NCBI GenBank assembly: GCA_027627225.1
Contig: CM051034.1
Coordinates: 12,554,261 to 12,618,260 of the forward strand
Length of the DNA: 64,000 bases
From: Congeria kusceri
Taxonomy: Eukaryota > Mollusca > Bivalvia > Myida > Dreissenidae
Reading direction: 5' to 3'
Position 1 is the first letter of the stretch, and each line of letters opens with the position of its first letter. Made by a program: the position numbers and the translations under genes. Shown in pieces: positions 23,057 to 34,556 of the stretch. The notes beneath the pieces were generated by a model. The model worked only from the letters and a program-made list of their open reading frames with translations, did not search any database and was not told the DNA's origin.

Positions 23057-24045
23057 CAAAAAATCTGGGGTCCAATAAGTCTCCTAATATTAGTGGGGAC
23101 CAAACAATCTGGGGTCCAATAAGTCTCCTAATATTGGTGAGGACCAAACAATCTGGGGTCCAATAAGTCCCCTAATATTGGTGGGGACCAAACAATCTGG
23201 GGTCCAATAAGTCCCCTAATATTAGTGGGGACCAAACAATCTGGGGTCCAATAAGTCTCCTAATATTAGTGGGGACCAAACAATCTGGGGTCCAATAAGT
23301 CCCCTAATATTAGTGGGGACCAAACAATCTGGGGTCCAATAAGTCCCCTAATATTAGTGGGGACCAAACAATCTGGGGTCCAATAAGTCCCCTAATATTA
23401 GTGGGGCCCAAACAATCTGGGGTCCAATAAGTCTCCTAATATTGGTGGGGACCAAACAATCTGGGGTCCAATAAGTCTCCTAATATTAGTGGGGACCAAG
23501 CAATCTGGGGTCCAATAAGTCCCCTAATATTGGTGGGGACCAAACAATCTGGGGTCCAATAAGTCTCCTAATATTAGTGGGGACCAAACAATCTGGGGTC
23601 CAATAAGTCTCCTAATATTGGTGTGGACCAAACAACCTGGGGTCCAATAAGTCTCCTAATATTGGTGTGGACCAAACAATCTGGAGTCCAATAAGTCTCC
23701 TAATATTGGTGGGGACCAAACAATCTGGGGTCCAATAAGTCTCCTAATATTGTTGGGGACCAAACAATCTGGGGTCCAATAAGTCCCCTAATATTAGTGG
23801 GGACCAAACAATCTGGGGTCCAATAAGTCCCCTAATATTGGTGGGGACCAAACAATCTGGGGTCCAATAAGTTCCCTAATATTGGTGGGGACCAAACAAT
23901 CTGGGGTCCAATAAGTCTCCTAATATTAGTGGGGACCAAACAATCTGGGGTCCAATAAGTCTCCTAATATTGGTGGGGACCAAACAATCTGGGGTCCAAT
24001 AAGTCCCCTAATATTAGTGGGGACCAAACAATCTTGGGTCTGAGA
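23057..24045 (+). repeat. 44-bp minisatellite, 22 units plus a partial
   Basis: ATCTGGGGTCCAATAAGTC starts at 23063 and recurs every 44 bases to 24031 with no indels. Each unit also holds CCTAATATTAGTGGGGACCA, so GGTCC/GGACC and TAATATTA give internal dyad symmetry. Variants are CTCC/CCCC and ATTAGTG/ATTGGTG. The array is bordered by GGGTCCGAGAAG (23030) and GGGTCTGAGAAG (24036). Confidence 0.95.
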
Positions 24046-24590
24046 AGTCACATAACCGATCATCTTGGCCGTCTGTTTAGGTTATTTTTAAATGACATCT
24101 CAATATTAATTTCAACGCCGATTGTCTTTTTAAAAGACATTTCTTGTTAAGATTGTGTTATGAACTTATTCTAACTGGACTGAAGAACTGCTTATTATAG
24201 GAAATACATTTCAGGAATGTATTTCTGCAGACGACTATTGGCATGTATATCGCTCTCCAAATTGTGATTGATGAGCTTTAGGTTAAAAAAATATGTATTG
24301 TTTGATGCGTTATGTGTTATGTAAAAATACTTTAGATTTCCTTAACAATGGATTAAGTGGGACTAAAAGATATTCTTATATGGTAAATATTTAATTTATG
24401 ATTCATTATTGCTCACGCAATAAGCTCTTTACATAGATGTCTTAATTGCTCATAGTCAGCTTAAGAAGTGGACTTGCTGGTTGGTACCAGATGCGTCATT
24501 TATTCGTTCGCACTTGAATTCGTGGTTTGTCTATCCACGAAATCAACGAAAATTAGTGTACCACGAATAATAATGTTTTTACAGTAGTAG
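24046..24590. other. No gene; fragment of a CACGAA-rich repeat at its end
   Basis: 24515-24585 reads GAATTCGTGGTTTGTC and ATCCACGAAATCAACGAAAA, a fragment resembling motifs at 33960-34030. Otherwise nothing recognised. Confidence 0.4.
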
Positions 24591-25378
24591 TCCTCTACAA
24601 AGTTTGTTCAAATTATGCCCCTGGGGTCAAATCTGGTGGCACCCCGAGGGGTTACATGCTTTATATAGACTTGAATAGCAAAGTTACTTTAAAGCTGGTA
24701 ATGCCTTGGGGGTCACATGGTTTATATCAACTTTATTTGCAAAATGTCTTTAAAAATCTTCTCCTCTGAAACCGCAAGGCCCAGAACATCCTCAAGTGTT
24801 CCTCTACAAAAGATTGTTAAAATTATGCCCCATGGGTCAAAACTGACCACATGGTTTATATAGACTTAAATAGCAAAATGACTTTAAAAATCTTCTTCTC
24901 TGAAACCTCAAGGCCTAGAGGTTTCATATTTGGTATGTAACATCCGTATAGTGGTCCTCTACAAATGTTGTTTAACTTATTCCCCCGGGGTCAAATCTGG
25001 TCACGCCCCGGGGGTCACATGGTTTATATAGACTTAAATAGCAAAATGACTTTAAAAATCTTCGTCTCTGATATCGCAAAGCCCACAGCTTTCCTGTATT
25101 TGGTACGTAACATTGCATAGTGGTCCTCTCCAAAGATTGTTCAAAGATGCCCCTGGGGTCAAACCTGTGGCACCCAGAGGGATCACATGCTTATATAGAC
25201 TTAAATAGCAAAGTTACTTTAAAAATCTTTACCTGAAACCGCAAGGCCCAGAGGTTGTTCAAGATTTTTAATATTATGCCCCTGGGATAAAAATAAGCCA
25301 CGCCTTGGGGATGCAAATTCCAATTGGGTTACAAGGTCCCAGGTGAGCGTCCTAGGGCCCTTAGGGCCCTCTTGTTTC
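24591..25378 (+). mobile_element. Tandem-core element K, 5'-truncated copy
   Basis: Units contain GTGGTCCTCTACAAAG, AAATTATGCCCCTGGGGTCA and ACTTAAATAGCAAAATGACT, as in 26341-29130. It ends in the family tail CAGGTGAGCGTCCTAGGGCC and GGGCCCTCTTGTTT. The expected AGCTCACCTGAGC head is absent. Confidence 0.8.
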
Positions 25379-25459
25379 AATGAATTTTCAAATTTCAAAG
25401 CAGCTTGTCTGAAATTGAATTATTGACCCCCTTAAATATTGCACCCATAAAATAAGTGA

Positions 25460-25850
25460 AAAGCGGACAAGCCATATATTTTTCAGATAAACTGATGTGG
25501 AGTACCAGCCATATTTTCCAGATAAGCTAAAACTGGCTCCAGCCATATTTTCGAGATAAACTAATATCGAGTACCTGCCATATTTTCCAGATAAACTGAT
25601 ACAGAGTAGGCCATATTTACAGACTAATACAGACTATATCCCAAGATACATATAACTATATTTTCAGTTGTTTATCCAGGGAGTTGTATATCCGTTTGCA
25701 GGTGTTTATCAAGGGATCTGTTTATCAATTTACTGGTGTTTATCTGTAGAATTATATATTTAATTATACATCAATGTTTATCTGGATAATTATACATCTA
25801 TATTTCCAGGTGTTTATCTCGATAATTGGTATAGTGCGAAATTATGAACA
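25460..25850 (+). repeat. Two adjacent arrays of short degenerate repeats
   Basis: 25460-25615 has about four copies of GCCATATTTTCCAGATAAAC every 40-50 bp. 25661-25850 has repeats of TTTGCAGGTGTTTATC type and closely resembles 30715-30850, the intron just before the second-finger exon. Confidence 0.65.
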
Positions 25851-25972
25851 TGACACTCATGAATATTCCGTATGCAATCGGGATTTATTTTTAGATACCA
25901 CAACAAGTATCGAGCTTTACATAGACAATACTACAATGTAAATTGATATCGTATTGGTTCTTATATCGTAAA

Positions 25973-26043
25973 GCGCGAATGGTATAGTGGAACAGGTTCC
26001 ACGGTTGCGATGCCGAGATTTGCGTTTGAGTCTCGGCGTCGAC
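25973..26043 (+). repeat. tRNA-derived head or tRNA pseudogene
   Basis: A-box-like TGGTATAGTGGAAC at 25980-25993 and a T-arm-like hairpin CCGAGA/TCTCGG enclosing GCGTTTGAG. The acceptor stem does not pair, so a functional tRNA is not supported. An (ATT)n microsatellite follows at 26070-26092. Confidence 0.5.
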
Positions 26044-26219
26044 ATTGTTTAAACAATATCATTTTATATATTATTATTATTATTATTATGAAACGAATCT
26101 TATACTCTACATGTATCATGACCCTTATAAATTATAAGAAAAATATTAATTAGATCCAATAAAAATAATTTAAAATCATAGTACCACAATTAAACAATAT
26201 GAATTATTCTGCATTTTTA

Positions 26220-29130
26220 TCTCACCTGAGCACGAAGTGCTCGGCGAGCTTTTGGTATAGAGGACCTCTCTGGCGTCGTCCGTCGTCTATCGTCCGTCGT
26301 CAATGTGCTGTCAACAATTGGACGATAAAGACTACATTTTTAGCTCACCTGAGCACAAAGTGCTTGTGGTGAGCTTTTTTGATCGCCCGTTGTCCGTCGT
26401 GCATGTGCCGTCAACTTTTCACTCAAACAACATCTCCTCCTAAACCGCTTGGCGGATTTTCACCAAACTTCACAGGTATGATCCTTGGGTGGACCTCTTT
26501 CAAAGTTGTTTAAATCTTTCCGGTCCGCTGAATATGTAGGTCACCAAAGCTAAAAATAGATTAAAAAAGTGAAAACTTTAAAAATCTTCTTCTGTGAAAC
26601 CACAAGGCTCAGAGCTTTCATATTTGATATCTGACATTGTCTAGAGGTCCTCTACAAAGATTATTCAAATTATGCCCCTGGGGTCAAAATGGGCCATGCC
26701 CCAGGGGTCACATGGTTTATATAGAATATATAGAAAAATGACTTTAAAAATCTTCTCCTCTGAAACCATAAGGCCCAGATATTTCGTATTTGGTATGTTT
26801 CATCCTATAGTGGTCCTCTACAAAGATTGTTCAAATTATGCCCCTGGGGTCAAAACGGTCCACGCCCTGGGGGTCACATCGTTTATATATAATATATAGG
26901 AAAATGACTTTTAAAATCTTCTCCTCTGAAACCGCAAGGCCCAGAGGTTTCATATTTAATATGTGACATTTTCTAGTGGTCCTCTACAAACATTAATTAA
27001 ATTATGCCCCTGGGGTGAAAACGGGCCATGCCAGGGGGGCCACATGGTTTATATGGAATATATTGCAAAATGACTTCAAAAATCTTCTCCTCTGAAATCG
27101 CAATGCCCAGATATTTATTATTTTGTATGTGTCATCCTATAGTGTTCCTCTATCAAGTTTGTTCTAATTATGCCCCTGGGGTCAAACTGGGCCATGGCCC
27201 GGGGGTTACATGCTTTATATAAACTTAAATAGCAAAATGTCTTTAACAATCTTCTTCGATGAAACTGCAAGGCCCAGAGGTTTCATATTTGGAATGTAAC
27301 ATCCTATAGTGGTCCTCGACAATACTGTTCAATTTAGGCCCCTGGGTTCAAAATTGGCCACGCCTCGTGGTTCACATGATTTATATAGACTTAAATAGCA
27401 AAATGACTTTAAAAATGTTCTCTTCAGAAACCGCAAGGCCCAGAGGTTTCTTCTTGGGTATGTAACATCATATAGTGGTCCTCTACAGAGATTATTCAAA
27501 TGATGCCCCTGGGGTCAAAACTGGCCGCGCCCAGGGCGTCATATGGTTTATATAAACTTAAATAGCAAAATGTCTTTAAAAATCTTCTCCTCTGAAAATG
27601 CAAGGCCCAGAGGTTTCGTATTTGGTATGTAACATCCTATAGTGGTCCTCTACAAAGATTGTTCAAATTATGCCCCATGGGTCAAAACTGACCACACCCC
27701 AGGGGTCACATGGTTTATATAGACTTAAATAGCAAAATGGCTTTAAAATTCTCTGAAACCGCAAGGCCTAGAGGTTTCATATTTGGTACATAAGATTGTA
27801 TAGTGGTCCTCTACAAATATTGTTCAAATCATGCCCCTGGGGTCAAAACCTGTTACGCCCCGGGGGTCACATGGCTTATTTAGACTTAAATAGCAAAATG
27901 ACTTTAAAAATCTTCCCTTCTGAAATGGCAAGGCCCTCAGCTTTCCTATATTTGGTATGTAACATTCAGGGGTCTCTCTCTGGTTTGGGGGAAGAGTACC
28001 TGTACCCTCAGGCGGGGGAATTTTAGCGTTGTTTTACACAGAAGGGGAAATTTTGACTTGGCAAACAAGTCAACAATAAAAAATATTAAATATATTTTTG
28101 AAATCTCTTTATTTAGTCTAACTCTTTACCTGACAACTTTATTCATGAAAATTATCAATTAATTGAATATTATATTAACTAGTCAAATTTTAACCATTTA
28201 CGGTCTACCACTTGACCATTATAAGGTGGACCATTATAAGGTGGAGCAATGCAACAGATAATTTTTCATGCAATTTAATAGTTGTTCACTTCCGATTTTT
28301 TAAAATCGTTTTTTAACTTTTCAACCTTAATTAATTTTGTTAAACTACTTATACTAATTCTACTACAGTAATAAACTGTGTTTTCGACAGTAAGACACGA
28401 TATTTGTGCCTTTTTTGCTTCACCTGTTTTGATAACTTTTAAGCAGAAGCCATTTTCCCAAAACAGAAATTACAGTTCTCAGCAAATAAGCTAGCAGTTA
28501 ACTGTATATCAATGAAGTTTTATTATGAAAGCACAAATAATCGGGAACCAGACAAGTCAAAATGGTCATTTACATGACCATGTGGTGTTCTTCGGATTTT
28601 ATTGTTAACCGTTTGTAACGGTGCTTAAGTAAATTTGATCCTCAAAAATTACTCCCATAAACAAAACGAAAACAAATTCGATGGCATTTCATTTAGGGGG
28701 AATTTTGGTCTGAAATGGGGGAAAAATATATTCTTTTTCATTGGGGGAATGATGCCGAATTTCGGCATCAAAATACGGAGATCAAGACCCCTGACATTGC
28801 ATAGTGGTCCTCTCCAAAGATTGTTCAAATTATGCCCATGGGTTCAAATCTGGCTGCACCCCGAATGGTCACATGGTTTATATAGACTTAAATAGCAATA
28901 TGACTTTAAAAATCTTCACCTGAAACCGCAAGGCCCAGAGGTTTGTTCAAGATTGTTCAAATTATGCCCCTTGGACAAATCTTCACCTGCAACCGCAAAG
29001 TCCAGAGGTTTGTTTAATATTGTTCAAATTATGCCCCTGGGATAAAAATAAGCCACACCTTGGGATGCAAATTCCTATTGGGTTACAAAGTCTCAGGTGA
29101 GCGTCCTAGGGCCCTCAGGGCCCTCTTGTT
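26220..29130 (+). mobile_element. Tandem-core element K, long copy with nested insertion
   Basis: A broken head (26220-26340) is followed by a full head AGCTCACCTGAGCACAAAGT at 26341. About nine to ten units of roughly 170 bp follow, marked by GTGGTCCTCTACAAAG and ATGCCCCTGGGGTCAA, ending CAGGTGAGCGTCCTAGGGCC and GGGCCCTCTTGTTT. 27967-28793 is a foreign insertion. Several 60-90 codon frames run through the array and are not genes. Confidence 0.85.
27967..28793. mobile_element. Nested TIR element with ACATT target duplication, 827 bp
   Basis: Starts CAGGGGTCTCTCTC and ends AGATCAAGACCCCTG, inverted termini CAGGGGTCT/AGACCCCTG. ACATT is present on both sides (27962-27966 and 28794-28798) and the uninterrupted sequence AACATTGCATAGTGGTCC is seen at 25104, which proves insertion. 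CAGGG ends with a 5-bp duplication suggest a hAT-related non-autonomous element. Interior has no transposase frame. Confidence 0.85.
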
Positions 29131-30465
29131 TATTCAATCTTGACCGAATTTGCACAGTTTGTGGGATTGTTATCGGGTCAGATCACACCAGTAACACCAG
29201 AGTTATTGACCCTTTTTCAAGCAAAAAAAGTGCAAAAGTGCCCTTTTCCAACGTCAAGACTTTATTTTCTATCCAATCTTAACCAAACTTTCACAGTTTG
29301 TGTACGACCATCAGATCTCAGCAGACGTTAAAAATGGGCCAGATCATGTTTCAAACACCAGAGTTATTGCCCTTTGTTTATTCAAAAAATATAAAAAAAT
29401 GGACATTTTTCATGATAGATAGAGACATTTTTCATCCAATCTTCACCAATCTTTTTTATGTGTCTATTACCATGAGATTACAGTTGAAGTCCAATATGAG
29501 CAAGATCGGACCAGAAACACAAGAGTTATTGCCCTTTGTTTAAAAAAATATGCAAAAATGATTATACGGGATAGAGACTTCATTTTTCATCCAATCTTTA
29601 CCAATCTTGCATAGTTTATCTATGTCCAGAAGATTAAAGGTGAAGTCGAATTTAAGCAACATTGGACCAGAAACACCTGAGTTATTGCCCTTTGTTTGTG
29701 AAAAAAATATGCAAAAATGGACATTATTCATGAATGAGACTTCATTTTTCATCCAATCTTCACCAATCGTGTACAGTTTGTCTATGAACGTAAGACTACA
29801 GGTGACGTAGAATATAAGCATGATCGGACCAGAAACACCAGAGTTATTGCCCCTTGTGTTTTGAAAAAAACATCAACAAGTTATCAATGATTGGCTTGCA
29901 CACGCGTTTTTGGATTCAATGTTGACCAAACTTACATAGTTTGCGCATGACCATAAAAATTGATTGATGAAATTTGATTTTGAACATTTGCAAGACTTGC
30001 ATGCAGTTATTTGTACATGCAACTTTGATGTCTTCAGAGCCTGCATTAACATCATTTATCATCATTGGCAAGAAAATTATCAAAGAAAAAGCAAAACTTT
30101 ACCTTATAGCACAGCCATCGCAATTATCGCATTGCAATTAGTTTTCCAAAACTGTTTGCGAAAAAGACATCAAAATCTACTGTTTGTGCATTTGCCAGAA
30201 TTGTCAATGACTTAATGAAAAAGGTTCAGGTAAGAATATCGAGAAAAATGATTTGAGAACCATTAGCAAAAAAACGCACATCCACTACCCAACTCATACT
30301 TTAGTTAGCCCATTGCATTTACCGATGTTTTAAATCAAAATTGATCCTACCCCCACTGTGTATTGTTCAGATACCTTAATTTTCAAACCTGTCACAACAG
30401 TATGGTCTTCATCTGTACCAGTTCTCAGGCGATCACTTTGGACCATCATGGCCCTCTTGTTAATT
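29131..30465 (+). mobile_element. Tandem-core element L (5' truncated), decaying toward its 3' end
   Basis: About five units of roughly 155-165 bp share ATCCAATCTTCACCAAT, ACCAGAAACACCAGAGTTAT and TGCCCTTTG. The array decays after 29900. The tail at 30425-30465 reads CAGGCGATCACTTTGGACCA and GGCCCTCTTGTT, the same kind of tail as element K. Frames on both strands here are by-products. Confidence 0.7.
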
Positions 30466-30516
30466 AATTTATCATGATATGCATATTTAAAAAATAACTT
30501 GTAACATTTTACAAAT

Positions 30517-30593
30517 GGTCGCTGTGTGACGGAATTGAACTTCGCTCGATGATGTGGGGAGCTAGCACTTATACCACACGACCATTATATACC
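30517..30593 (-). repeat. tRNA-derived head or tRNA pseudogene
   Basis: The minus strand has GGTCGTGTGGTATAAGTGC (A-box-like) and GAAGTTCAATTCCGTC (B-box-like). GGTCG/CGACC ends pair, but the T stem does not, so it is probably non-functional. Confidence 0.45.
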
Positions 30594-30714
30594 ACGCTCG
30601 TTACACTGTATATAAATCTATATAAACATAAATTCCAATAACAGAAACTTGTCCAAAACAACGCAAACAACCGAACACACGGTTTGTCACGAAGATTAAT
30701 GAGTTTCAGGTTAA

Positions 30715-30846
30715 TAATTTCGCATTATACATCTATATCTGCAGACGTTCACATGGATATTGGAATATCAATATTGGAAGGTCTTTATCTAGGGATTTGT
30801 TTTATCAATTTGCAGGTTTTATCAATAGATATGTGCATATTTTCAG
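30715..30846 (+). repeat. Acceptor-like repeats before the second-finger exon
   Basis: Contains TATCTGCAGACGTTCACATG, ATCAATTTGCAGGTTTTATC and ATTTTCAGGTATTCACATG at 30-80 base spacing, the last being the true splice acceptor. The segment matches 25661-25850, where TTTGCAGGTGTTTATC and TTTCCAGGTGTTTATC occur. Confidence 0.6.
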
Positions 30847-30964
30847 GTATTCACATGCAGTTTTGAAGGGAACTGTAAACTAGATCCACACACGCGAAAG
30901 TTCTGCTCAGGTTGCCGACTGAAGAAGTGTATGGACGTTGGGATGAAGAAAGAATGGATACTCA
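30847..30964 (+). CDS. NR1J: NR1J/HR96-like nuclear receptor, exon with second zinc finger
   Basis: Encodes residues 53-91 plus the first base of Ser92. The second zinc finger has cysteines C56, C62, C72 and C75, then C80 in the conserved CRLKKC block and the DNA-binding extension beginning GMKKEWIL. The five-residue D-box spacing (C56 to C62) and RKFCSGCRLKKC fit the nuclear-receptor consensus and HR96/DAF-12 relatives. The chosen acceptor is TTTCAG at 30841-30846. A second AG 14 bases further in (CATGCAG) would remove C56 and destroy the finger, so it is rejected. The donor is GTATGT at 30965 (phase 1). The exon is too short to appear as a long ORF and was found from the protein motif. It lies 16.1 kb from the first-finger exon. 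Confidence 0.93.
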
Positions 30965-31594
30965 GTATGTAAAACATAGCGCATCATAAAAGTATACTCT
31001 CCTTAGTAGGAAAACACTGCTTTAAACCATTCAAATCAGAAGCCATTGATTGTAGATTGTTGTGTTTATTCCGAAGTGTCTGCCAACTTAAAGTCTCTTT
31101 TTGTCAGGTTTGCATTATTTATTTGTCTTCCTGTAATTTAGTTTTACTTTTTTATTGTTTGAGAAAAAAAAACCACAAAAGCCTTGCTTTAGTTTTCTAT
31201 GAATTGCACATGCTATGTTGTTGTCAATGAACCACAGGTTTTTTTTCAGTGAGTATAAAAAAAGGACACCGACTTTCCTTTCCCAAGTGATCAAGCAATT
31301 TCAGATCAATCAAGCTTAAATTAATACCCTTCAAACGCATTATATCTGGTTTAAATCATTGGCAGCTGGAGACCGTGATGATGCATTGAAATCTATTACC
31401 AGATCAATAAAATGCGTTATTTGTCTGATACGGCTGTCATCTTTTTATATATTTTTTCCGATTACCCTGACTATGTCACAGAGTTAGGAGATTTTTAATC
31501 TGTCTTCGTGTTTAAAGACTTAGTTTAGCCTAGAACTTTTGAGCATATTCAAAGTGTTCTTGTGTCCCTTTTCATGGATTTCAGTTGGTTCTTT
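30965..31594. other. Start of second intron; nothing recognised
   Basis: AT-rich sequence with T runs and no recognised repeat. Confidence 0.35.
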
Positions 31595-31866
31595 ATGCAT
31601 CTATTTTCCCCCAGGGGGAGGGTGGGGGGAGCTTCGGGCATATACTGGACTTTAGACTGAAAGCAATTCCCGACATCGGGAATTTGACATGCCGAATGAT
31701 TCCAGGTCCCAAGAAATAGACTTTGTTCGGATTTAAGATTCCTGTTATATTGGCCTCTGGGCCATTTGATACACCAATTTAAGCATCCCCATTGAGGGGA
31801 ATTCGACAAAAATGCTTCCCCATGGTTTGCCAGCAGCTCTCCCATGGGGGAAAATATTGATAGGTG
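31595..31866. mobile_element. Short foldback/TIR element
   Basis: CATCTATTTTCCCCCAGGGG at the left is inverted at the right as CCCATGGGGGAAAATATTGA followed by TAGGTG. Internal GGGGAATTCG/CGGGAATTTG motifs recur. The 98-codon minus-strand frame (31549-31845) spans it and is not a gene. Confidence 0.55.
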
Positions 31867-31985
31867 CCTTATTATTGTTCGTGTTCTTAAAATGTGTCCT
31901 TTTAATGTTTACATGTATGAGAGTAGTTTACTTTTTCTGTTGAAAACCATTTAGTGATATATTCATTTTGAATCAAGTTAATTGA

Positions 31986-32055
31986 CTGCACAGGCTAATC
32001 CGGGAAGACACTTTACGCACATACATTAAGTCCGGTTTTCCCACGACGCGCCTCA
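31986..32055 (+). mobile_element. Palindromic MITE family F, copy c (3' end only)
   Basis: CACAGGCTAATCCGGGAAGA through CCCACGACGCGCCTCA. Confidence 0.85.
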
Positions 32056-33224
32056 TATCTACTTATATGTTGAAAAAAGGGAGTATAGCAATGAGTAGTT
32101 CGTAAAAATGGCATTGCAGAAATACAATTTCATTGAAACAAATGTGTCCTTTGTTAGAAAATGTTTGCACACTATTTCTCTTGATTTTGGTTCATTTCTT
32201 TTTTCTCGCCAACAGTCTTTATACGCTATCAGCGTTTTTATTCATGAAGAAGTTCTTCTTTATACCATTAATTCATTAATTCTTCTTTATACCATTAATT
32301 TTTGAGTTCATTAAGAAAATAAGGGTGTATAAATGGACTCTTAAACCGAGATGCATCGTTTTGCAATGAGCAAAAATGAAGTAGTGAGAAAATACCTTGG
32401 CTTGCCATAGTATTACATATCCTAACATATTGCATCCTTTTAACAGTTAAATCCTTAATAACATCAAACAAAGATGTTATTTTATCTCAGATATCTTATA
32501 CATCAAGTAATTGAAAATAGCTTTAGTGTGGACATCATTTTCTAACAGAATCATAGCAAAGTTGATAATAGGGCTCTTAACATCGGATAGTCACTGCCTA
32601 TGAAAATAAAATCTGATAATATTCTTTCCAAGTTTGTAACTAGTGCAGACTTTGGTGTTAGAAGTACTTACGTTTAAAGTACAGCGTTCTAAGTAATTGA
32701 AATAGTTGGGATGGCAATATTATTTGTTATATAGTTAAAAAAAAACATTCACATATTCGCTAATTTATATTGCTTTTTTCAAAACAGGAATTTCCCGGTT
32801 GTAGAAAGTATTTTTCTGTAAACATAAAGGCAGTATTTCACATATATCGAGTCTTTAATAGAATGGACCCGTGTCACATGTCAAACTGAGAGATATTGCA
32901 TTATACGAGTCAGTGTCAGTCGCCACTCGCGTAGTCACCAGTCATACACAATTGTATCAGACATCATGAAATAATAACTGTGAAATTACGACCAACGTTT
33001 AAATGTATTGAAAAAATGACAATCATACATCTGATACAGAAATGTGATCACACGTGATTTAGCAGTCATTATAGCTGAGAAATCTTGCTCAAATTCGCTG
33101 ATAAACTAATGTGTTTTGGCGCATTTCCATATTGATAAAAAAAAGAAGATAAATAATGTCATTTATGCATTAATTGAAAAATGCAGTCAGTTTTATTAAT
33201 GATTATATGATCATACTCGCTAAA
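32056..33224. other. No gene; one 28-bp duplication
   Basis: TTCTTCTTTATACCATTAAT occurs twice at about 32251 and 32279. Otherwise AT-rich sequence with nothing recognised. Confidence 0.4.
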
Positions 33225-34035
33225 GGGTACTTACCGTAAAACCATTATTATTCGTCGGACACTAATTTTCTTGGATTTTCGTGGGTCAGCTCAACCCTGA
33301 ATTCAAATGTACGACAAACATTTATGTCCGAAGTCTTATATTCGAAATTATTAGTATCTGCACTACTGTGACGTCAGACTAAAGGGTGCAACTACTTCTG
33401 ACCAATGTTTGGGTGATTGTGTTACCTCCCTTGATAATTGTTTAATGTGAATACTGACATGATATTAAATTATACTTTAACTATGTTTGAAAAAATAATA
33501 ATTGTATGATGTTTCCTTCTTGAAAGAACAGATAATACTGACAGAATAATTGAAAGGTACAGATTGCTCAATTGTCACGCATGTCTCGATATTCGCAGTT
33601 TGTCACTTGTTAATTGTCATGCGCTTAACTGGCTTCGTGTCAAACTGCCATTAATAGGACCCACTGTTTTATTACAATTATACAAGACACTATGGGTACC
33701 ACTATTAATTGGACTGTTTATTGCGATACTGGTATATTGCACCTATGTTTAATCCCGCTAATTGGTATGGTGTTGTTACACTAGGGACCACGTTATCGCG
33801 AGATTGAGACGATAAGATGCAGACAATGCGGGTAATTGACACGTTGTTGTTTTAGCGGATGTCAACTGAGCGCAAGGGTTGTTAGAATAAGCAAAAAGCA
33901 CATAGATACAGTATTTTTTTTCGTTTTTTGGCAAAAAATCAAAATCCACGAATTTAAGATCCAACAAATGTGCCCGATTTTACAAATCCACGAAATTGCA
34001 TGTCAACGAAATTAAATGAATCCACAGTAATCGTC
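33225..34035. repeat. CACGAA-rich dispersed repeat fragments
   Basis: 33230-33300 (CGTAAAACCATTATTATTCG and GGATTTTCGTGGG) and 33940-34030 (AATCCACGAATTTAAGATCC, AATGAATCCACAGTAATCG) look like opposed ends of one bivalve-type repeat. The boundaries are not defined and the frames inside are not recognised. Confidence 0.35.
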
Positions 34036-34556
34036 ATACAAAAAAATAATGATTGTCTACTAGACCACAAAGCTCAAAGTAATATGAATCTATGCAAATA
34101 TTCTATCAAATAAAAGAGCGAATATTTAAATACCAATGCCATCCCTATTTGAAAGCAATAAATTGTCAGTATTCAACAGTAAATGTCAATTCTCAGGGAA
34201 TAAATAAATAAATGTCATATTTAAAACTTTAAAACACATGGTGTTGTCAAGCCTGGGCTTAGTGAAAATGTCAATGTCTTCACCTTAGTCTGAGACTCCT
34301 CGAAAAACAAGGTAGCATATAGATGTCAGTCTTGCAACATATGCATTCCTGACTCACTGACTTCACGATTAAGTTTTGAAAGGACTTGGCCTTTTGGTCT
34401 TAAGCCTTTATAATTTTAGCTTGCCCAAAACCACCCTGAACTTGTCCAGAATGGGTAAAAATATCAAGAGTGTGCCTAGTCAGTTAAAATGATAGTAACA
34501 CAGTCATATGGACAACTATGTGATAGTGATAATTTTAAAGCAACATTTGTGTCAGT
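34036..34556. other. No gene seen
   Basis: Intron sequence with no recognised repeat. Confidence 0.35.

Noticed and set aside
26672..29821. Series of 60-90 codon frames on both strands
   Set aside because: All lie in tandem arrays K and L and follow the repeat period; they are frames through transposon repeats.
30847..30860. Alternative acceptor CATGCAG at 30860 for the second-finger exon
   Set aside because: It would delete the first cysteine (C56) of the second zinc finger and shift the frame relative to the upstream phase-0 donor.
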